Assembly (NCBI GenBank): GCA_031553045.1
Contig: JAVBLZ010000003.1
Span: 1-45,161, forward strand
Length of the DNA stretch: 45,161 nucleotides
Direction of reading: 5' to 3'
DNA from: CALXQW01 sp031553045
Lineage (GTDB): Bacteria; Verrucomicrobiota; Verrucomicrobiia; Opitutales; Intestinicryptomonadaceae
Shown: in pieces, positions 33,700 through 44,300 of the stretch
How the letters are laid out: every line of letters begins with the position of its first letter
Position numbering within the stretch: the stretch's first letter is position 1
Notes under the pieces: generated by a model
Databases searched by the model: none
What the model was told of the DNA's origin: nothing
Seen by the model: the letters and a program-made list of their open reading frames with translations, nothing else
Program-made: the position numbers and the translations under genes

Positions 33700-34976
33700 T
33701 GGGTAATTTTCTAAACAGAAGCGATGAAATTTTGAGCGTGGGAGAGTTTTCCAGACGCTTTAAAATGCTCATCAAAACTTCTTTGCCTGAACTTTGGTTG
33801 AAGGGTGAAATTTCCAACTTAAAAACCTATTCAAGCGGACACACTTATTTTACACTCAAAGATGAAGACGCTTCAATTTCTGCGGTCTTGCTTAAAGGTT
33901 ATTCAAAGGGTTTTCTTTCAAAACTTGCTGAGGGTGCGAAGGTGCTTGTCTTCGGTGAAATCAGCCTTTATGAGCAAAGGGGTAATTATCAGATTGTCGT
34001 CAAGGCGGTACTTGAAGACGGGCTGGGGGAACTTGCAAAAAAGTTTGAGGCGCTAAAACAAAAGTTGGCTTCTGAAGGTTTGTTTGATGAGGAAAATAAA
34101 AAAGAAATTCCGTATCTGCCTCGTAAAATTGCGCTGGTAACTTCGCCAAGCGGCGCAGTTGTGAAAGACTTTGTAAGCATAATGAGGCGCAGGGGTTGGG
34201 CTGGAGAGCTTGTGATTTTGCCCTCAAAAGTGCAGGGCGAATCGGCAGTGGCTGAGCTGATTGAGCAGATAGATTACGCACAAAAAGAAGATGATTTTGA
34301 TTTGATTGTTTTAATGAGGGGCGGCGGCAGTCTTGAAGATTTGGAGTGTTTTAACGACGAAACTTTGGTGCGCGCCATTGCCGCTTGTGCCAAGCCCATA
34401 ATATCGGCGGTAGGGCATCAGACAGATTTTACCCTTGCAGATTTTGCATCCGATATGCGTGCGGAAACGCCCAGTGCTGCTGCGGAATTTGTATCCAGCA
34501 ATTTTTTGGATTTTACATCGGAATGCGAGAGAGCGTTTGATGATTTGGAAGAATTTGTGCGGCTATATTTGGACAAGCTTGAAAATTCCGTCAAGATTGC
34601 GGAACAAAATTTGCGTCTGCATTTGCCACAATATAAGATTGAAAATTGCCAAATTACTTTGGATGAAATTTCATCTAGGTTGGAAAACCTTGCGGCATTA
34701 ACTTTGAAAGAGCGCAGGGAAAATCTTTTGACAAGCCTTGCGCTATTACAAAATTTGAATGTGAGTGGCCGCTTGGATTTGCTAAAAGCAAAGGTTGATT
34801 CAAACCTTGATAAATTAAATTCGTTGAATTTTACATCCGTATTAAAACGTGGTTATGTTGCAGTTTTTGATGATGAAAACAATGCGCTTACAAGCGCAAA
34901 AAGCATCACTCCTCGGAAAAATTTGCGCCTAAAGTTTCACGACGGCGACGCACTGGCAACAGGCAAGGGCGACTAA
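33699..34976 (+). CDS. xseA: Exodeoxyribonuclease VII large subunit
   Basis: A 425-residue XseA. The N-terminal OB domain shows LWLKGEISNLKTYSSGHTYFTLKDE. The catalytic region has TSPSGAVVKDF, MRGGGSLEDLECFND and SAVGHQTDFTLADFASD, then a long coiled-coil and the C-terminal LKRGYVAV segment. With XseB it degrades single-stranded DNA to oligonucleotides; no xseB is visible here. The start is GTG 33699, one base into the previous stop; the next in-frame ATG would remove the OB start. It is the last gene of the mqn transcript. Confidence 0.93.
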   Translation: MGNFLNRSDEILSVGEFSRRFKMLIKTSLPELWLKGEISNLKTYSSGHTYFTLKDEDASISAVLLKGYSKGFLSKLAEGAKVLVFGEISLYEQRGNYQIVVKAVLEDGLGELAKKFEALKQKLASEGLFDEENKKEIPYLPRKIALVTSPSGAVVKDFVSIMRRRGWAGELVILPSKVQGESAVAELIEQIDYAQKEDDFDLIVLMRGGGSLEDLECFNDETLVRAIAACAKPIISAVGHQTDFTLADFASDMRAETPSAAAEFVSSNFLDFTSECERAFDDLEEFVRLYLDKLENSVKIAEQNLRLHLPQYKIENCQITLDEISSRLENLAALTLKERRENLLTSLALLQNLNVSGRLDLLKAKVDSNLDKLNSLNFTSVLKRGYVAVFDDENNALTSAKSITPRKNLRLKFHDGDALATGKGD

Positions 34977-35103
34977 TTCATTCAAATCTATTGCCATTTA
35001 ATTGGGATATGCTCTAGGATTCATTTTATTAAAACCGTTTTGAGAGCAAATTTTCTTAAGATGGCTGACGGAAAATTATCGTCATTTGCGGTAAAAAGAT
35101 TTC

Positions 35104-35136
35104 AAAAAAAAGCTCCGAAAACTTCGGAGCTTTTTT
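35104..35136. terminator. Bidirectional rho-independent terminator
   Basis: AGCTCCGAA (35111-35119) pairs perfectly with TTCGGAGCT (35123-35131) around a three-base loop, flanked by an A run and a T run. It serves the converging xseA and ftsH transcripts. Confidence 0.9.
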
Positions 35137-35157
35137 GAAATTAAATTTAAAAAACTA

Positions 35158-37185
35158 TTATTCTTTAGACATCGTCGCTTCCGTGGCAAGCTCGGTATTT
35201 GCAGAAGGCGCTCTGCTTGTTTTTTCATCCTGCGGATTTTCTTGAGCGCTTTCTTCAACTGATTTTTTTGGCGCTGGGAATGTGATAATTTTACCGCAGT
35301 CTATAATTTCTTTAAGCTGCTTGCCGTCTATTGTTTCATGCTCCAAAAGGGCTTCGGCAATCTTATCAAGAGTGCTTCTGTTGGTGTTCAAAATATCTCT
35401 TGCCCTAGAGAGCTGGGCTTCAACAATTTTTTTGATTTCCTCATCAATTAATTGCGAGGTACGTTCGCTCAAATGGTGCTCACGGGCTATCTCTTTGCCC
35501 AAGAAAACGTGGTCTTGATTGCCGCCGTATGATATTGGACCAAGAGGGCTCATGCCCCAGTCGCAGACCATCTTGCGGGCAATGCCAGTTACCATTTTTA
35601 TATCTTCAGACGCCCCCGTTGTGATGTCGCCAAAGACAATTTCTTCGGCAACTCTGCCGCCCAAGGTTGCGCAAATTCTGTTTACTAAGTTTGTCTGTTT
35701 TTCTGAAAAAATATCTTTTTGCGGCGCAAACATTGTAGAACCAAGACTGCGACCACGAGGTATGATTGTAACTTTGTGTACGGGCATATTGCCGCTATCT
35801 ATCAAAGCCTGTATCAATGCGTGTCCGCCTTCATGGTATGCGGTGAGTTTTTTCTCGGCAGGCTCCATCAATTTTCTGCGTTCACGACCGTAGAAAACTT
35901 TGTCTCTGGCTTCGTCAATATCCGCCATTGTAACTTGCTTTCTGGAATTTCTGGTTGCGGTGATTGCCGCCTCATTGAGCAGATTTTCAAGGTCTGCGCC
36001 GGAACAACCCGGCGTGAGCTTTGCAAGAGTTTCCAAATTAACTTCAGGCTCAATTTTAATTTTCCTTGCGTGGACTTTTAAGATGGCTTCTCTGCCGATT
36101 AAGTCTGGAAGGTCTATCATTACTTGTCTATCAAACCTGCCTGGGCGCAGGAGTGCGCTGTCGAGAACATCGGGCCTGTTTGTGGCGGCAATTACTATTA
36201 TGCCTTCATGTCCCTCAAAGCCGTCCATTTCTACAAGCAAAGAGTTTAAAGTCTGCTCTCTTTCATCGTTGCCACCGCCCAAGCCTGCGCCTCTTTGCCT
36301 GCCCACGGCATCAATTTCATCAATAAAAATTATGCAAGGTGCAGTCTTTTTTGCCTGCTCAAACATGTCTCTTACACGGGCTGCGCCAACGCCGACAAAC
36401 AGCTCCACAAAATCCGACCCGCTTATTGAATAAAATGGCACGTTTGCCTCACCCGCTATTGCACGGGAAAGCAGAGTCTTACCAGTTCCGGGAGGACCCA
36501 CCATCAGAAGACCTTTGGGGATTTTTGCGCCAATTTCAGTGAATCTTGCGGGGTCTTTCAAGAAGTCCACAATTTCTGCGACTTCTTCTTTAGATTCGTC
36601 GCAACCGGCAACGTCGTCAAAAGTAGTTCTATCTTTATCTGGAGTAAGAAGCTTTGCCTTGCTTTTGCCGTAGTTGAAAGAGTTTTTGCCTGTCATGCGC
36701 ATGGGGCGCATTATGAAAAAGTATGCCGCAGCAATCAGAATTATGATTGGCAAAATTGTAATAAAAATATCCGCCCAATCTGTATGGGAAGGGCGTTCGG
36801 TAATTTTCCAAGGAGATTTTTCATTGGTCAATTTTGAATAGACATCTTCAGAGATTCTGCCGTTGAATGCGAATTTTAGTTCCCTAGGGGTTTTGTCGGC
36901 GTCTTTGCTTGAGGCTTTAAATGCCGGGTTTTTGATTATGCCCTCAACCAAATACCAATTTTCGCCGGCCTTTGAATCGCCCTGTATTGTGAGCTCTAAG
37001 ATTTGATCTTCATTGGCTGCGGTAACCAACTGCTTAATATCGAAAGTTTGTGTCTGCGACTTGCTTTGCGACGATATTGAGACCAGCCCCAATATTAGCA
37101 AAATTATACCCGCCCAGACTAAGAGAGTCTTGAATTGAGACTTGTCTGGCTGGGGAAAATTAGGTTTTTTTACGTTATTACTCAT
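35158..37185 (-). CDS. ftsH: ATP-dependent zinc metalloprotease FtsH
   Basis: A 675-residue membrane AAA+ protease. Membrane helices lie at about 20-36 and 139-158 around a periplasmic domain. Walker A GPPGTGKT is at 230-237, Walker B FIDEID at 287-292, and the SRH region includes RPGRFD near 347-352. The zinc site is HEGGH at 451-455 with the third ligand D528 in SEDIK. It extracts and degrades membrane and regulatory proteins. The C-terminal tail is acidic and polar, as often seen. It starts 34 bases after tilS ends, a pairing widely conserved in bacteria. Confidence 0.97.
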   Translation of the reverse strand: MSNNVKKPNFPQPDKSQFKTLLVWAGIILLILGLVSISSQSKSQTQTFDIKQLVTAANEDQILELTIQGDSKAGENWYLVEGIIKNPAFKASSKDADKTPRELKFAFNGRISEDVYSKLTNEKSPWKITERPSHTDWADIFITILPIIILIAAAYFFIMRPMRMTGKNSFNYGKSKAKLLTPDKDRTTFDDVAGCDESKEEVAEIVDFLKDPARFTEIGAKIPKGLLMVGPPGTGKTLLSRAIAGEANVPFYSISGSDFVELFVGVGAARVRDMFEQAKKTAPCIIFIDEIDAVGRQRGAGLGGGNDEREQTLNSLLVEMDGFEGHEGIIVIAATNRPDVLDSALLRPGRFDRQVMIDLPDLIGREAILKVHARKIKIEPEVNLETLAKLTPGCSGADLENLLNEAAITATRNSRKQVTMADIDEARDKVFYGRERRKLMEPAEKKLTAYHEGGHALIQALIDSGNMPVHKVTIIPRGRSLGSTMFAPQKDIFSEKQTNLVNRICATLGGRVAEEIVFGDITTGASEDIKMVTGIARKMVCDWGMSPLGPISYGGNQDHVFLGKEIAREHHLSERTSQLIDEEIKKIVEAQLSRARDILNTNRSTLDKIAEALLEHETIDGKQLKEIIDCGKIITFPAPKKSVEESAQENPQDEKTSRAPSANTELATEATMSKE

Positions 37186-37219
37186 AATAAAATTTAAAAA
37201 GAGGGGCTAAGTATCAGTA

Positions 37220-38596
37220 TTATGGCAAATACGTCAACCTAAATACGTTCTTGGAATCAGGCTGCACTTTGAACGCCTCATTGGGCGGGCATTGAACGGG
37301 CCATGCAATTTCATTTTTGTACACAACAAGCCAAACCCCCGAACGCTTCATTGCAGAGATTTTTTTATCGGAAAAAACCTTTGAAAGTTTAAGCGGTTTT
37401 TCAGAACCCAATGGCGTGTAAGAATCTGAATTTTTTGGCAAACGCAATGTGAGCGCCGCATTTTTTGGCAGGCTTAAATAAACGCAGTCTTTGTGGGGAA
37501 TTTTTTTTGAAGAAATTTCTTTGAAAATTCTTTCATCAATTTTTAAATTCTCCAGCAAAATTTGAGCGCCGCAGGCGAGAGTATTTTTGCCTTCTTTAAG
37601 CTTTATTGGCTTAAAATTTGTCTGGGGTTTGCTTATAAAAAGTTCCAAATTTTTTGCGTCGTAATTGATAAAATCTTTACCGAGGCTGAGCTTTATGTTT
37701 TGAGATTTTTCCATTGCTTCGGCAAGCTTGTCTAGGTAGTCGGAGCGTGAAAGCGCACTTGAAGAACTTTTCTCTAAAAGTTTGAAAATAGCCCGCCTTG
37801 CCAGCGCCTTATTTTTTGCCACGAATTCTGTAAGCAAAAGAGAATGCGAACTTTTTACGGGGCGCAAAGAGAGTTCTTTTTCAAGCGTGCAAGATAGGGC
37901 GCAAGCATCTTCTTCAAGCAAATTGCGGCTGCGAAAAAGTGCGCATTGAAAATCTGAATTGGAAATTTTTTCAAGTTGCGGAATTATCATATTGCGCAGT
38001 TTGTTACGCATGAAGAAACTCTCAAAATTAGATTCATCCTCCCGCCAAGAGATATTGTTTTCTTTGAGCGCATTTTGAATGTCTATTTTTTTTACATGCA
38101 AAAGCGGGCGCACAAAACAAAGGCCAAATGCGTGTGAAACTTCTTTGGGCGCAGACAAGCCTTCCGTTCCCGAGCCTCTCATGAGGCGCATGAGCATGGT
38201 TTCTGCAACGTCCCCAAGATGGTGCGCCTGCAAAATTGCCCCCAGATTAAATTTTGTGCAAGACTCTTTGTAGAAATTCAAACGCATATTGCGCAGATTT
38301 TCTTCGGAAATTTTTTTTGGTTTAAGAGTGGATTTTTGAGAGTAAAATTTTAACCCCAAATCTTTTGAAAGCTTTGCTGTAAAACGCTCATCAATATCGG
38401 CGTTTTCACGCACGCCGTGATTAAAATGCAACACCACGATATTCTTTTTATGACCTTTAAAAAGGGCTGCAAAACTTGTGAGCAAATATACCGAATCGCT
38501 ACCGCCAGAGCACGCAACGGCGCAGTTTAAACCGCTTTCAAAAACTTCATGAATCTTTTTTAGCGCCAACTTTGAATATGTTATTTGGCTGGGCAT
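37220..38596 (-). CDS. tilS: tRNA(Ile)-lysidine synthase
   Basis: A 458-residue TilS. The ATP-pyrophosphatase loop SGGSDS is at 30-35, followed by LHFNHGVRENADIDE and QAHHLGDVAETMLMRLMRGSG, the core TilS blocks. The C-terminal region with LRLPKNSD and MKRSGVWLVV is the TilS C-terminal domain. It converts C34 of the AUA-reading tRNA-Ile to lysidine, which is essential in most bacteria. It ends 34 bases before ftsH and starts three bases after aroK ends. Confidence 0.95.
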   Translation of the reverse strand: MPSQITYSKLALKKIHEVFESGLNCAVACSGGSDSVYLLTSFAALFKGHKKNIVVLHFNHGVRENADIDERFTAKLSKDLGLKFYSQKSTLKPKKISEENLRNMRLNFYKESCTKFNLGAILQAHHLGDVAETMLMRLMRGSGTEGLSAPKEVSHAFGLCFVRPLLHVKKIDIQNALKENNISWREDESNFESFFMRNKLRNMIIPQLEKISNSDFQCALFRSRNLLEEDACALSCTLEKELSLRPVKSSHSLLLTEFVAKNKALARRAIFKLLEKSSSSALSRSDYLDKLAEAMEKSQNIKLSLGKDFINYDAKNLELFISKPQTNFKPIKLKEGKNTLACGAQILLENLKIDERIFKEISSKKIPHKDCVYLSLPKNAALTLRLPKNSDSYTPLGSEKPLKLSKVFSDKKISAMKRSGVWLVVYKNEIAWPVQCPPNEAFKVQPDSKNVFRLTYLP

Positions 38597-38599
38597 TTG

Positions 38600-39178
38600 C
38601 TATGCGTCTTTCTTGAAAGATTTTTTCTTTATGCGCCTTATATCGTCGTAAATTTTTAGGATACGGGCTTCAGATTCTTCTATTTTTTTTGACGTCATCA
38701 TAGAGACACCGCTTTTGGTGTAAAATTTGAGTCTGGATTTTAAGAGCTCTTTGATTTTTTCCTGCGGGTTTTCAACATTGAGCAGGGGTCTTGATTTGTT
38801 GAGGGAGGCTCTTTCCAAAATCTCATCTTCAGACGCAAATAAAACCACGCTGATGCCTTTTGATTTTATGAGCTCCGGCATGCCTTCAACGCAGCAGATA
38901 CCGCCGCCGCCCGATATGACTAAACTTGAATTTGGTTTAATATTTTCCACAAATTCTCTTTCCAACTTTCTGAAATGCGCCTCTCCGAATTTTTCAAAAA
39001 TTTCCGGAATTTTCATCTGTGTAGATTCTTCAATTTTTGCGTCAATGTCTATAAACTCAAAGCCCATTTGCTTTGCCACCCTGCGTCCGAGCACGGTCTT
39101 GCCTGTCGCCATAAACCCCAATATAAAGAGGTTTGGCTGCCTTGAAAATTCCGAACTTTTATTTGCTTCCGACATCAA
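38600..39178 (-). CDS. aroK: Shikimate kinase
   Basis: A 192-residue P-loop kinase. Walker A is GFMATGKT at 21-28, then FIDIDAKIE with the shikimate/Mg-binding Asp residues, KLEREFV, and SGGGGICC for the substrate-binding glycine loop. The lid-like LNKSRPLL carries the conserved Arg. It phosphorylates shikimate on the route to chorismate, the precursor for both aromatic residues and, through MqnA, menaquinone in this same window. ATG at 39178 or 39175 are equivalent. Three bases separate it from recJ. Confidence 0.93.
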   Translation of the reverse strand: MMSEANKSSEFSRQPNLFILGFMATGKTVLGRRVAKQMGFEFIDIDAKIEESTQMKIPEIFEKFGEAHFRKLEREFVENIKPNSSLVISGGGGICCVEGMPELIKSKGISVVLFASEDEILERASLNKSRPLLNVENPQEKIKELLKSRLKFYTKSGVSMMTSKKIEESEARILKIYDDIRRIKKKSFKKDA

Positions 39179-39181
39179 AAA

Positions 39182-40915
39182 CTATTTTGAAAAACGCCAG
39201 TCCACAAGTGTAGCCTGTGGAATTTTGCGCTTATTCCATCTGTTCCAAGCGAGCTTAACCGCAAGGTCTATGGGTTTGTTTTGGGGCGGAATATTGTCCG
39301 CCATTTTCCACGCCACCGCCCCCAGCCAAGAGCCGTCGGCAAGCGGAATTTGAAATCTGAAATTTTGCCCGTTGCCAAAAATTTCAGGCGCTCTTTGCAA
39401 GAGAACGCTTTTGATTGTGAAAGTTGGCTCTCTATTACCTTCGCCAAAGGGATGCAACATTTCAAGCTCGTCCAAAAGATGCAGCCCAATGTCGGATGGG
39501 TCTATCTCCATAGAGATATTAATTTTTGGAGAAAAGATTTCAGCACTGCTCATTTTTGAGATGATTACGGAATCTAATTTGTCTCTAAATTCTTTTATCC
39601 TGCCAAGTTCCACCGATACGCCCACCGCCATTGGATGCCCGCCCCAAGAACCCAGAAAATCCGAACATTCCATCAAACATTCAACCATGTCCAAGCCAAC
39701 AACGCTTCTGCCTGAACCCTTTGTGTAGCCGCTTTCATCAACCTCACCAAAGACTATGACGGGCTTGTGAAATTCTCTTGAAAGCTTGCCCGCTATAATG
39801 CCCACAACGCCGGGATGCCAAGATGCTGAGTTCACAATTATACAAGTGCGGCTTTCCAAATTTTCGTCCTTAATTTGCTTCATGGCTTCCTCAAAGACGC
39901 CACGCTCAATATCCTGACGCTCTTTGTTTATGTCGTTGAGTTCGCAAGCGGCACGGAAACAAACCGTGAAGTCTTCACCCAAAAGCATATCCAGAGGCAA
40001 AGATGCGTCTGCAAGCCTGCCGCTTGCATTTATCCTAGGCCCTAGTTTGAATGAGATGTCTATGGGCGTTATGTCTTCGCCGATGGCAATGCCGCTTGCC
40101 TGTATCAGCGCCTGTATGCCCTTGCGTTTGGAGGTTTTAAGCCGCCTTATGCCGTGTCGGGCAAGTATTCTGTTTTCCTCGGTGAGGGGAACTAAATCCA
40201 CAACCGTGCCCAGCGCAACAAGCTCAAGATAATCTTTGAGGTCTATCAAAGAATACCTTTCGTCATTAAGCGTTCTGAGCTCATTACGCAGACCGTGCGC
40301 CAGCTTGAACACGAGCCCCGCCGTGCAAAGCTGGCGCCAAGGCGTAGATATTACCTCATAAACATGCGGGTTTACGAGTATATAGTCTCTCGTAGAAATT
40401 AATGCGTCTTTGGGTTGGTGGTGGTCTATAACAATCAAGTCTATATTTTTAGACTTCAAAAATTCTATCGCCTCAAGGGCGTTTGTACCGCAGTCCAAGG
40501 CTATAAGCAAGTCTGGCTTGCCGTTTGCAAGCGCCCTCTCAAGGGCTGCGCTGCTTAGCCCGTAGCCTTCATTCATGCGTCTTGGCACAAAATATGAGGG
40601 TTTTGCCCCAAGCTTTGTGAGCACTTCTACAAGCAGTGCCGTAGAGGTAATGCCGTCAACATCATAGTCTCCAAAAACCAATATACTTTGCCCCTTGTCT
40701 ATGGCGGAGATTATCCTGAGCACGGCGTCGCGCAGATTTTTTAGGCGGAAAGGGCTGTCCAAATCGGCAAGCTTTGGGTTGAGAAACATTCTTGCGTGTA
40801 TGGGGTCTGTAAAGCCAAGTTGCGAAATTAGAGCTGAAAGTATGGGGCTTGTGCCCAAGTAAGAACTCAGGTCGTTTGCAAGTTTTTTGTCATACTTTGT
40901 GTAAATCCATTCCAT
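39182..40915 (-). CDS. recJ: Single-stranded-DNA-specific exonuclease RecJ
   Basis: A 577-residue DHH-family nuclease. FGDYDVDGIT puts metal-binding Asp residues at 83-88, DCGTN at 141-145 and DHHQP at 164-168. The DHHA1 part shows SWHPGVVGIIAG and GSGRSV, and GGHPMAVGV follows. The C-terminal OB-like domain is present. RecJ degrades single-stranded DNA 5' to 3' in RecF-type recombination and mismatch repair. It is the first gene of recJ-aroK-tilS-ftsH. Confidence 0.95.
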   Translation of the reverse strand: MEWIYTKYDKKLANDLSSYLGTSPILSALISQLGFTDPIHARMFLNPKLADLDSPFRLKNLRDAVLRIISAIDKGQSILVFGDYDVDGITSTALLVEVLTKLGAKPSYFVPRRMNEGYGLSSAALERALANGKPDLLIALDCGTNALEAIEFLKSKNIDLIVIDHHQPKDALISTRDYILVNPHVYEVISTPWRQLCTAGLVFKLAHGLRNELRTLNDERYSLIDLKDYLELVALGTVVDLVPLTEENRILARHGIRRLKTSKRKGIQALIQASGIAIGEDITPIDISFKLGPRINASGRLADASLPLDMLLGEDFTVCFRAACELNDINKERQDIERGVFEEAMKQIKDENLESRTCIIVNSASWHPGVVGIIAGKLSREFHKPVIVFGEVDESGYTKGSGRSVVGLDMVECLMECSDFLGSWGGHPMAVGVSVELGRIKEFRDKLDSVIISKMSSAEIFSPKINISMEIDPSDIGLHLLDELEMLHPFGEGNREPTFTIKSVLLQRAPEIFGNGQNFRFQIPLADGSWLGAVAWKMADNIPPQNKPIDLAVKLAWNRWNKRKIPQATLVDWRFSK

Positions 40916-41033
40916 ACTGGGTTGCTATAAAAAATATCGTAAGCAAGTAAGTAAAGGCTAAAATCATATTCCAACTTTACACTGATAGGCAAACAAAATA
41001 TTGGGCGAGGGCGTATTCATACATGTTGTAAAA

Positions 41034-41159
41034 ATGTCTTCTGATTTTTTTGCGCTATCAGAAAATGAGCCTTTAAAAAAATTGGAAAAACAAATAGAAA
41101 CAGACCTAGTAAAAAAAGTCTGGAAAAAGAAAAAATATCGCAAAACCTCATACGATTGA
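41034..41159 (+). CDS. Candidate small basic protein (41 residues)
   Basis: An ATG-to-TGA frame starts MSSDFFALSENEPLKKLEK and ends in a Lys-rich WKKKKYRKTSYD tail. The composition looks protein-like, with an acidic-to-basic trend, but there is no clear ribosome site and no family match. The 440-bp gap between recJ and nifJ (40916-41355) otherwise holds only the nifJ leader hairpin and the recJ promoter region, so this may be the sole product there or chance. Confidence 0.3.
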   Translation: MSSDFFALSENEPLKKLEKQIETDLVKKVWKKKKYRKTSYD

Positions 41160-41292
41160 GAAAAATATTGGATTAAGTTGTTTTTTCTTAGATAATTTTG
41201 CCTCAAAGGGCTTAAAATCAGCAGAAAATAGGCGATTTTATTTGACGTAAGCTGTGTTATAAATAGAGTTTAAGGTTAATTTGAAATCGAAT

Positions 41293-41328
41293 CACGCACA
41301 AGCTTTGTCTATGCGTGGGCTTGTTTTT
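41293..41328 (+). promoter_or_regulatory. Hairpin in the nifJ leader
   Basis: CACGCA (41293-41298) can pair with TGCGTG (41312-41317). Alternatively CAAGC (41299-41303) can pair with GCTTG (41319-41323), followed by five T. The two pairings compete, and the second resembles a weak terminator. It ends about 30 bases before the nifJ ATG, so attenuation is possible but unproven. Confidence 0.35.
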
Positions 41329-41355
41329 CTACATTTATAAAGATAACTAAACAAT

Positions 41356-44300
41356 ATGAAAAATAAAAATACTGTGATTACGGATGCTAATGAAGCAGTA
41401 GCTTCGGTGGCATTTAGAGTGAGCGAAACTATCGCCATATACCCAATTACCCCCTCGTCGCCAATGGCGGAATTCTGCGAAGAATGGGCGGTAAAGGGAC
41501 AGAAAAATATTTGGGGCACAACGCCGGATATCTCCCAGCTTGAGAGTGAAGCGGGCGTTGCGGGTTCTGTACACGGGGCTTTGCAGACAGGTACTTTGGT
41601 AACAACATTTACGGCTTCTCAGGGCTTGCTTCTGATGATACCCAACATGTACAAAATTGCGGGTGAGCTTAACCCAATTTGTTTGCATGTTTCCGCACGT
41701 GCTTTGGCGAGTCATGGTCTTTCAATCTTTGGCGACCATTCAGACGTAATGAGCTGCCGCCAGACTGGTTTTGCAATGCTTTGCTCAAACAGCGTTCAAG
41801 AAGCGCATGACTTGGCTATGATTTCCCATGCGGCAACGCTTGCTTCACGCATACCTTTCTTGCATTTTTTCGACGGTTTCAGAACATCTCATGAAGTCAA
41901 CACTTACACCCGTCTTACAGATGCGGAAGTTGCTTCCATGATAGATTATGACAAGGTTTTGGCGCATCGCAGCAGGGCTCTTACGCCAGATGCTCCTGTA
42001 ATCCGTGGCACAGCGCAGAATCCTGACGTATTCTTCCAAGCATGGGAAGCGCGCAACTCTTTCTACGACAAGTTGCCCGCCATTGTTGAAGCTGAAATGC
42101 AAAAATTTGCAAAGCTCACGGGGCGTGAATACAAGTTGTTTGACTACGTGGGCGCAGCAGACGCCGAAAAGGTGATAATCTTGATGGGCTCTGGTGCGGA
42201 AACTGTTGAAGAAACGGTGAAGCATTTGCTTTCAAAGGGTGAAAAAGTTGGCGTACTGAAGGTGCGTTTGTTTAGGCCTTTTAGCTTGAAACACTTTGTG
42301 AGCGTCTTGCCGAAAACCGTAAAGACTATCACCGTTTTAGACAGAACTAAAGAACCTGGTAGCCTTGGAGAGCCTCTTTATTTAGACATTGCAAGCGCAA
42401 TCAGCGAGGGCAGGGGTACAGCTCTTATAGAAAAATCTTTTGATCCAAAATTGCTTTGCGGCAGATACGGCTTGGGTTCTAAAGAGTTCACTCCCGCAAT
42501 GGCAAAGGCTATATTTGACAATATGTCAAAGCCCGACGCCAAGAATCACTTTACCGTTGGCATTGTTGACGACGTTACAAATCTTTCTTTGGATTATGAC
42601 AAGTCTTTCGATATTTCTGACGACAAAGTTTTGCGTGCGGTATTTTTTGGTCTTGGTGCGGACGGCACTGTGGGCGCAAACAAAAACACCATCAAAATTA
42701 TCGGCTCTGAAACGCCGAATTACGCTCAGGCATATTTTGTTTATGACTCCAAGAAAAGCGGCGGTATAACAACCTCTCATTTGCGTTTCGGTCCTAATGA
42801 AATCAAAGCGCCATACCTTATAGACAACGCCCAGTTTGTCGCCTGCCATCAGTTCTCTTTCATGGAAAAGTACGACGTGCTTTCTCGTGCCACAAAGGGT
42901 GCTACATTCTTGCTTAATTCAACACATTCCGCAGACACAGTCTGGAATTATCTCAATGCGGACGTTCAGCGTCAAATCATTGAAAAGCAGCTTAAATTCT
43001 ACGTTGTTGACGCTTACGACGTGGCAAAGAAAATGGGCATGGGCGGCAGAATCAATACCATAATGCAAACCTGTTACTTCGCAATTTCAGGCGTGTTGCC
43101 AAAAGATGAAGCCATTGCAAAAATCAAAGGCGCTATTGAAAAAACCTACGGCAAAAAAGGCCCGCAGGTTGTTCAGAAAAACTTTGACGCAGTTGACGCT
43201 TCAATAGCAAACCTATTTGAAGTAAAAGTGCCCGCTTCTGTAACCGCAGAATACGGCATGCCGGACCCTGTTTCTGAAAAAGCCCCTGAGTTTGTCAAGA
43301 AAGTTACCTCTGTAATGATGCGTGATGAGGGCGACAAATTGCCAGTATCGGCGTTGCCCGTTGACGGCACTTGGCCAACCGCTACAACACAGTGGGAAAA
43401 ACGCAATATCGCAATAGAAATCCCATCTTGGAATAACGAGCTTTGCATACAGTGTACAAAGTGCGCCACAATCTGCCCTCATGCGGCGGTGCGTGCAAAG
43501 TTCTATCCGGATGCGGAGCTTGAAAAAGCCCCCAAGAGCTTCAAACATACGACATTCAAATCTCGTGAGAATCCGGGTTGCTCTTTCACAATACAAATTG
43601 CGCCTGAAGATTGCACCGGTTGCGGCGTATGTGCGGCGGTCTGTCCAGGAAAGAGCAAAACTGATCCAAATCAGAAAGCGCTCATGATGGTTGAGCAAGA
43701 ACCTATACGCTGTCAGGAAGTTGACAACTTTGAGTTCTTCCTCAATATCCCTGATCCAGACAGGCTCAAGCTTGGTTACACAATCAAGGAAGTTCAGTTC
43801 CGCAGACCTCTTATGGAGTTCTCCGGCGCTTGCGGCGGTTGTGGCGAAACACCATACATCAAGATGCTTACCCAACTTTATGGCGACAGGCTCTTGATCG
43901 CAAACGCAACGGGTTGTTCCTCAATTTACGGCGGCAACTTGCCTACGACGCCTTATGCTGTCGATAAAAACGGCAGGGGTCCTGCATGGGCAAACTCACT
44001 CTTTGAAGACAATGCGGAGTTCGGCTACGGCTTCAGGCTCAGTTTGGATATGAAGGAAAAAATGGCAAAAGAACTTTTGCAAAAGCTTGCGCCAAAAGTC
44101 GGCGATGACTTGGTGTCTTCAATCCTGAACGCAACTCAAGAAACTGAGGCGGATATTCTTGCCCAGCGTGAAAGGGTGGTGGCGCTCAAATCTAAGATAG
44201 CTTCCGACACATCTTTGGAAGGCAAATCTTTGGGCGCACTTGCCGATGACTTGGTAAAGAAAACAGTGTGGATTGTCGGCGGCGACGGCTGGGCTTATGA

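Noticed and set aside
40964..41206. 80-codon minus-strand frame in the recJ-nifJ gap
   Set aside because: Phe-rich content is the antisense of a Lys-rich stretch and it has no family or ribosome site; the plus-strand 41-codon frame is the more credible reading.
41293..41323. H-type pseudoknot in the nifJ leader
   Set aside because: The two stems cross, but loops of zero and one base cannot span them, so they are better seen as alternative hairpins.
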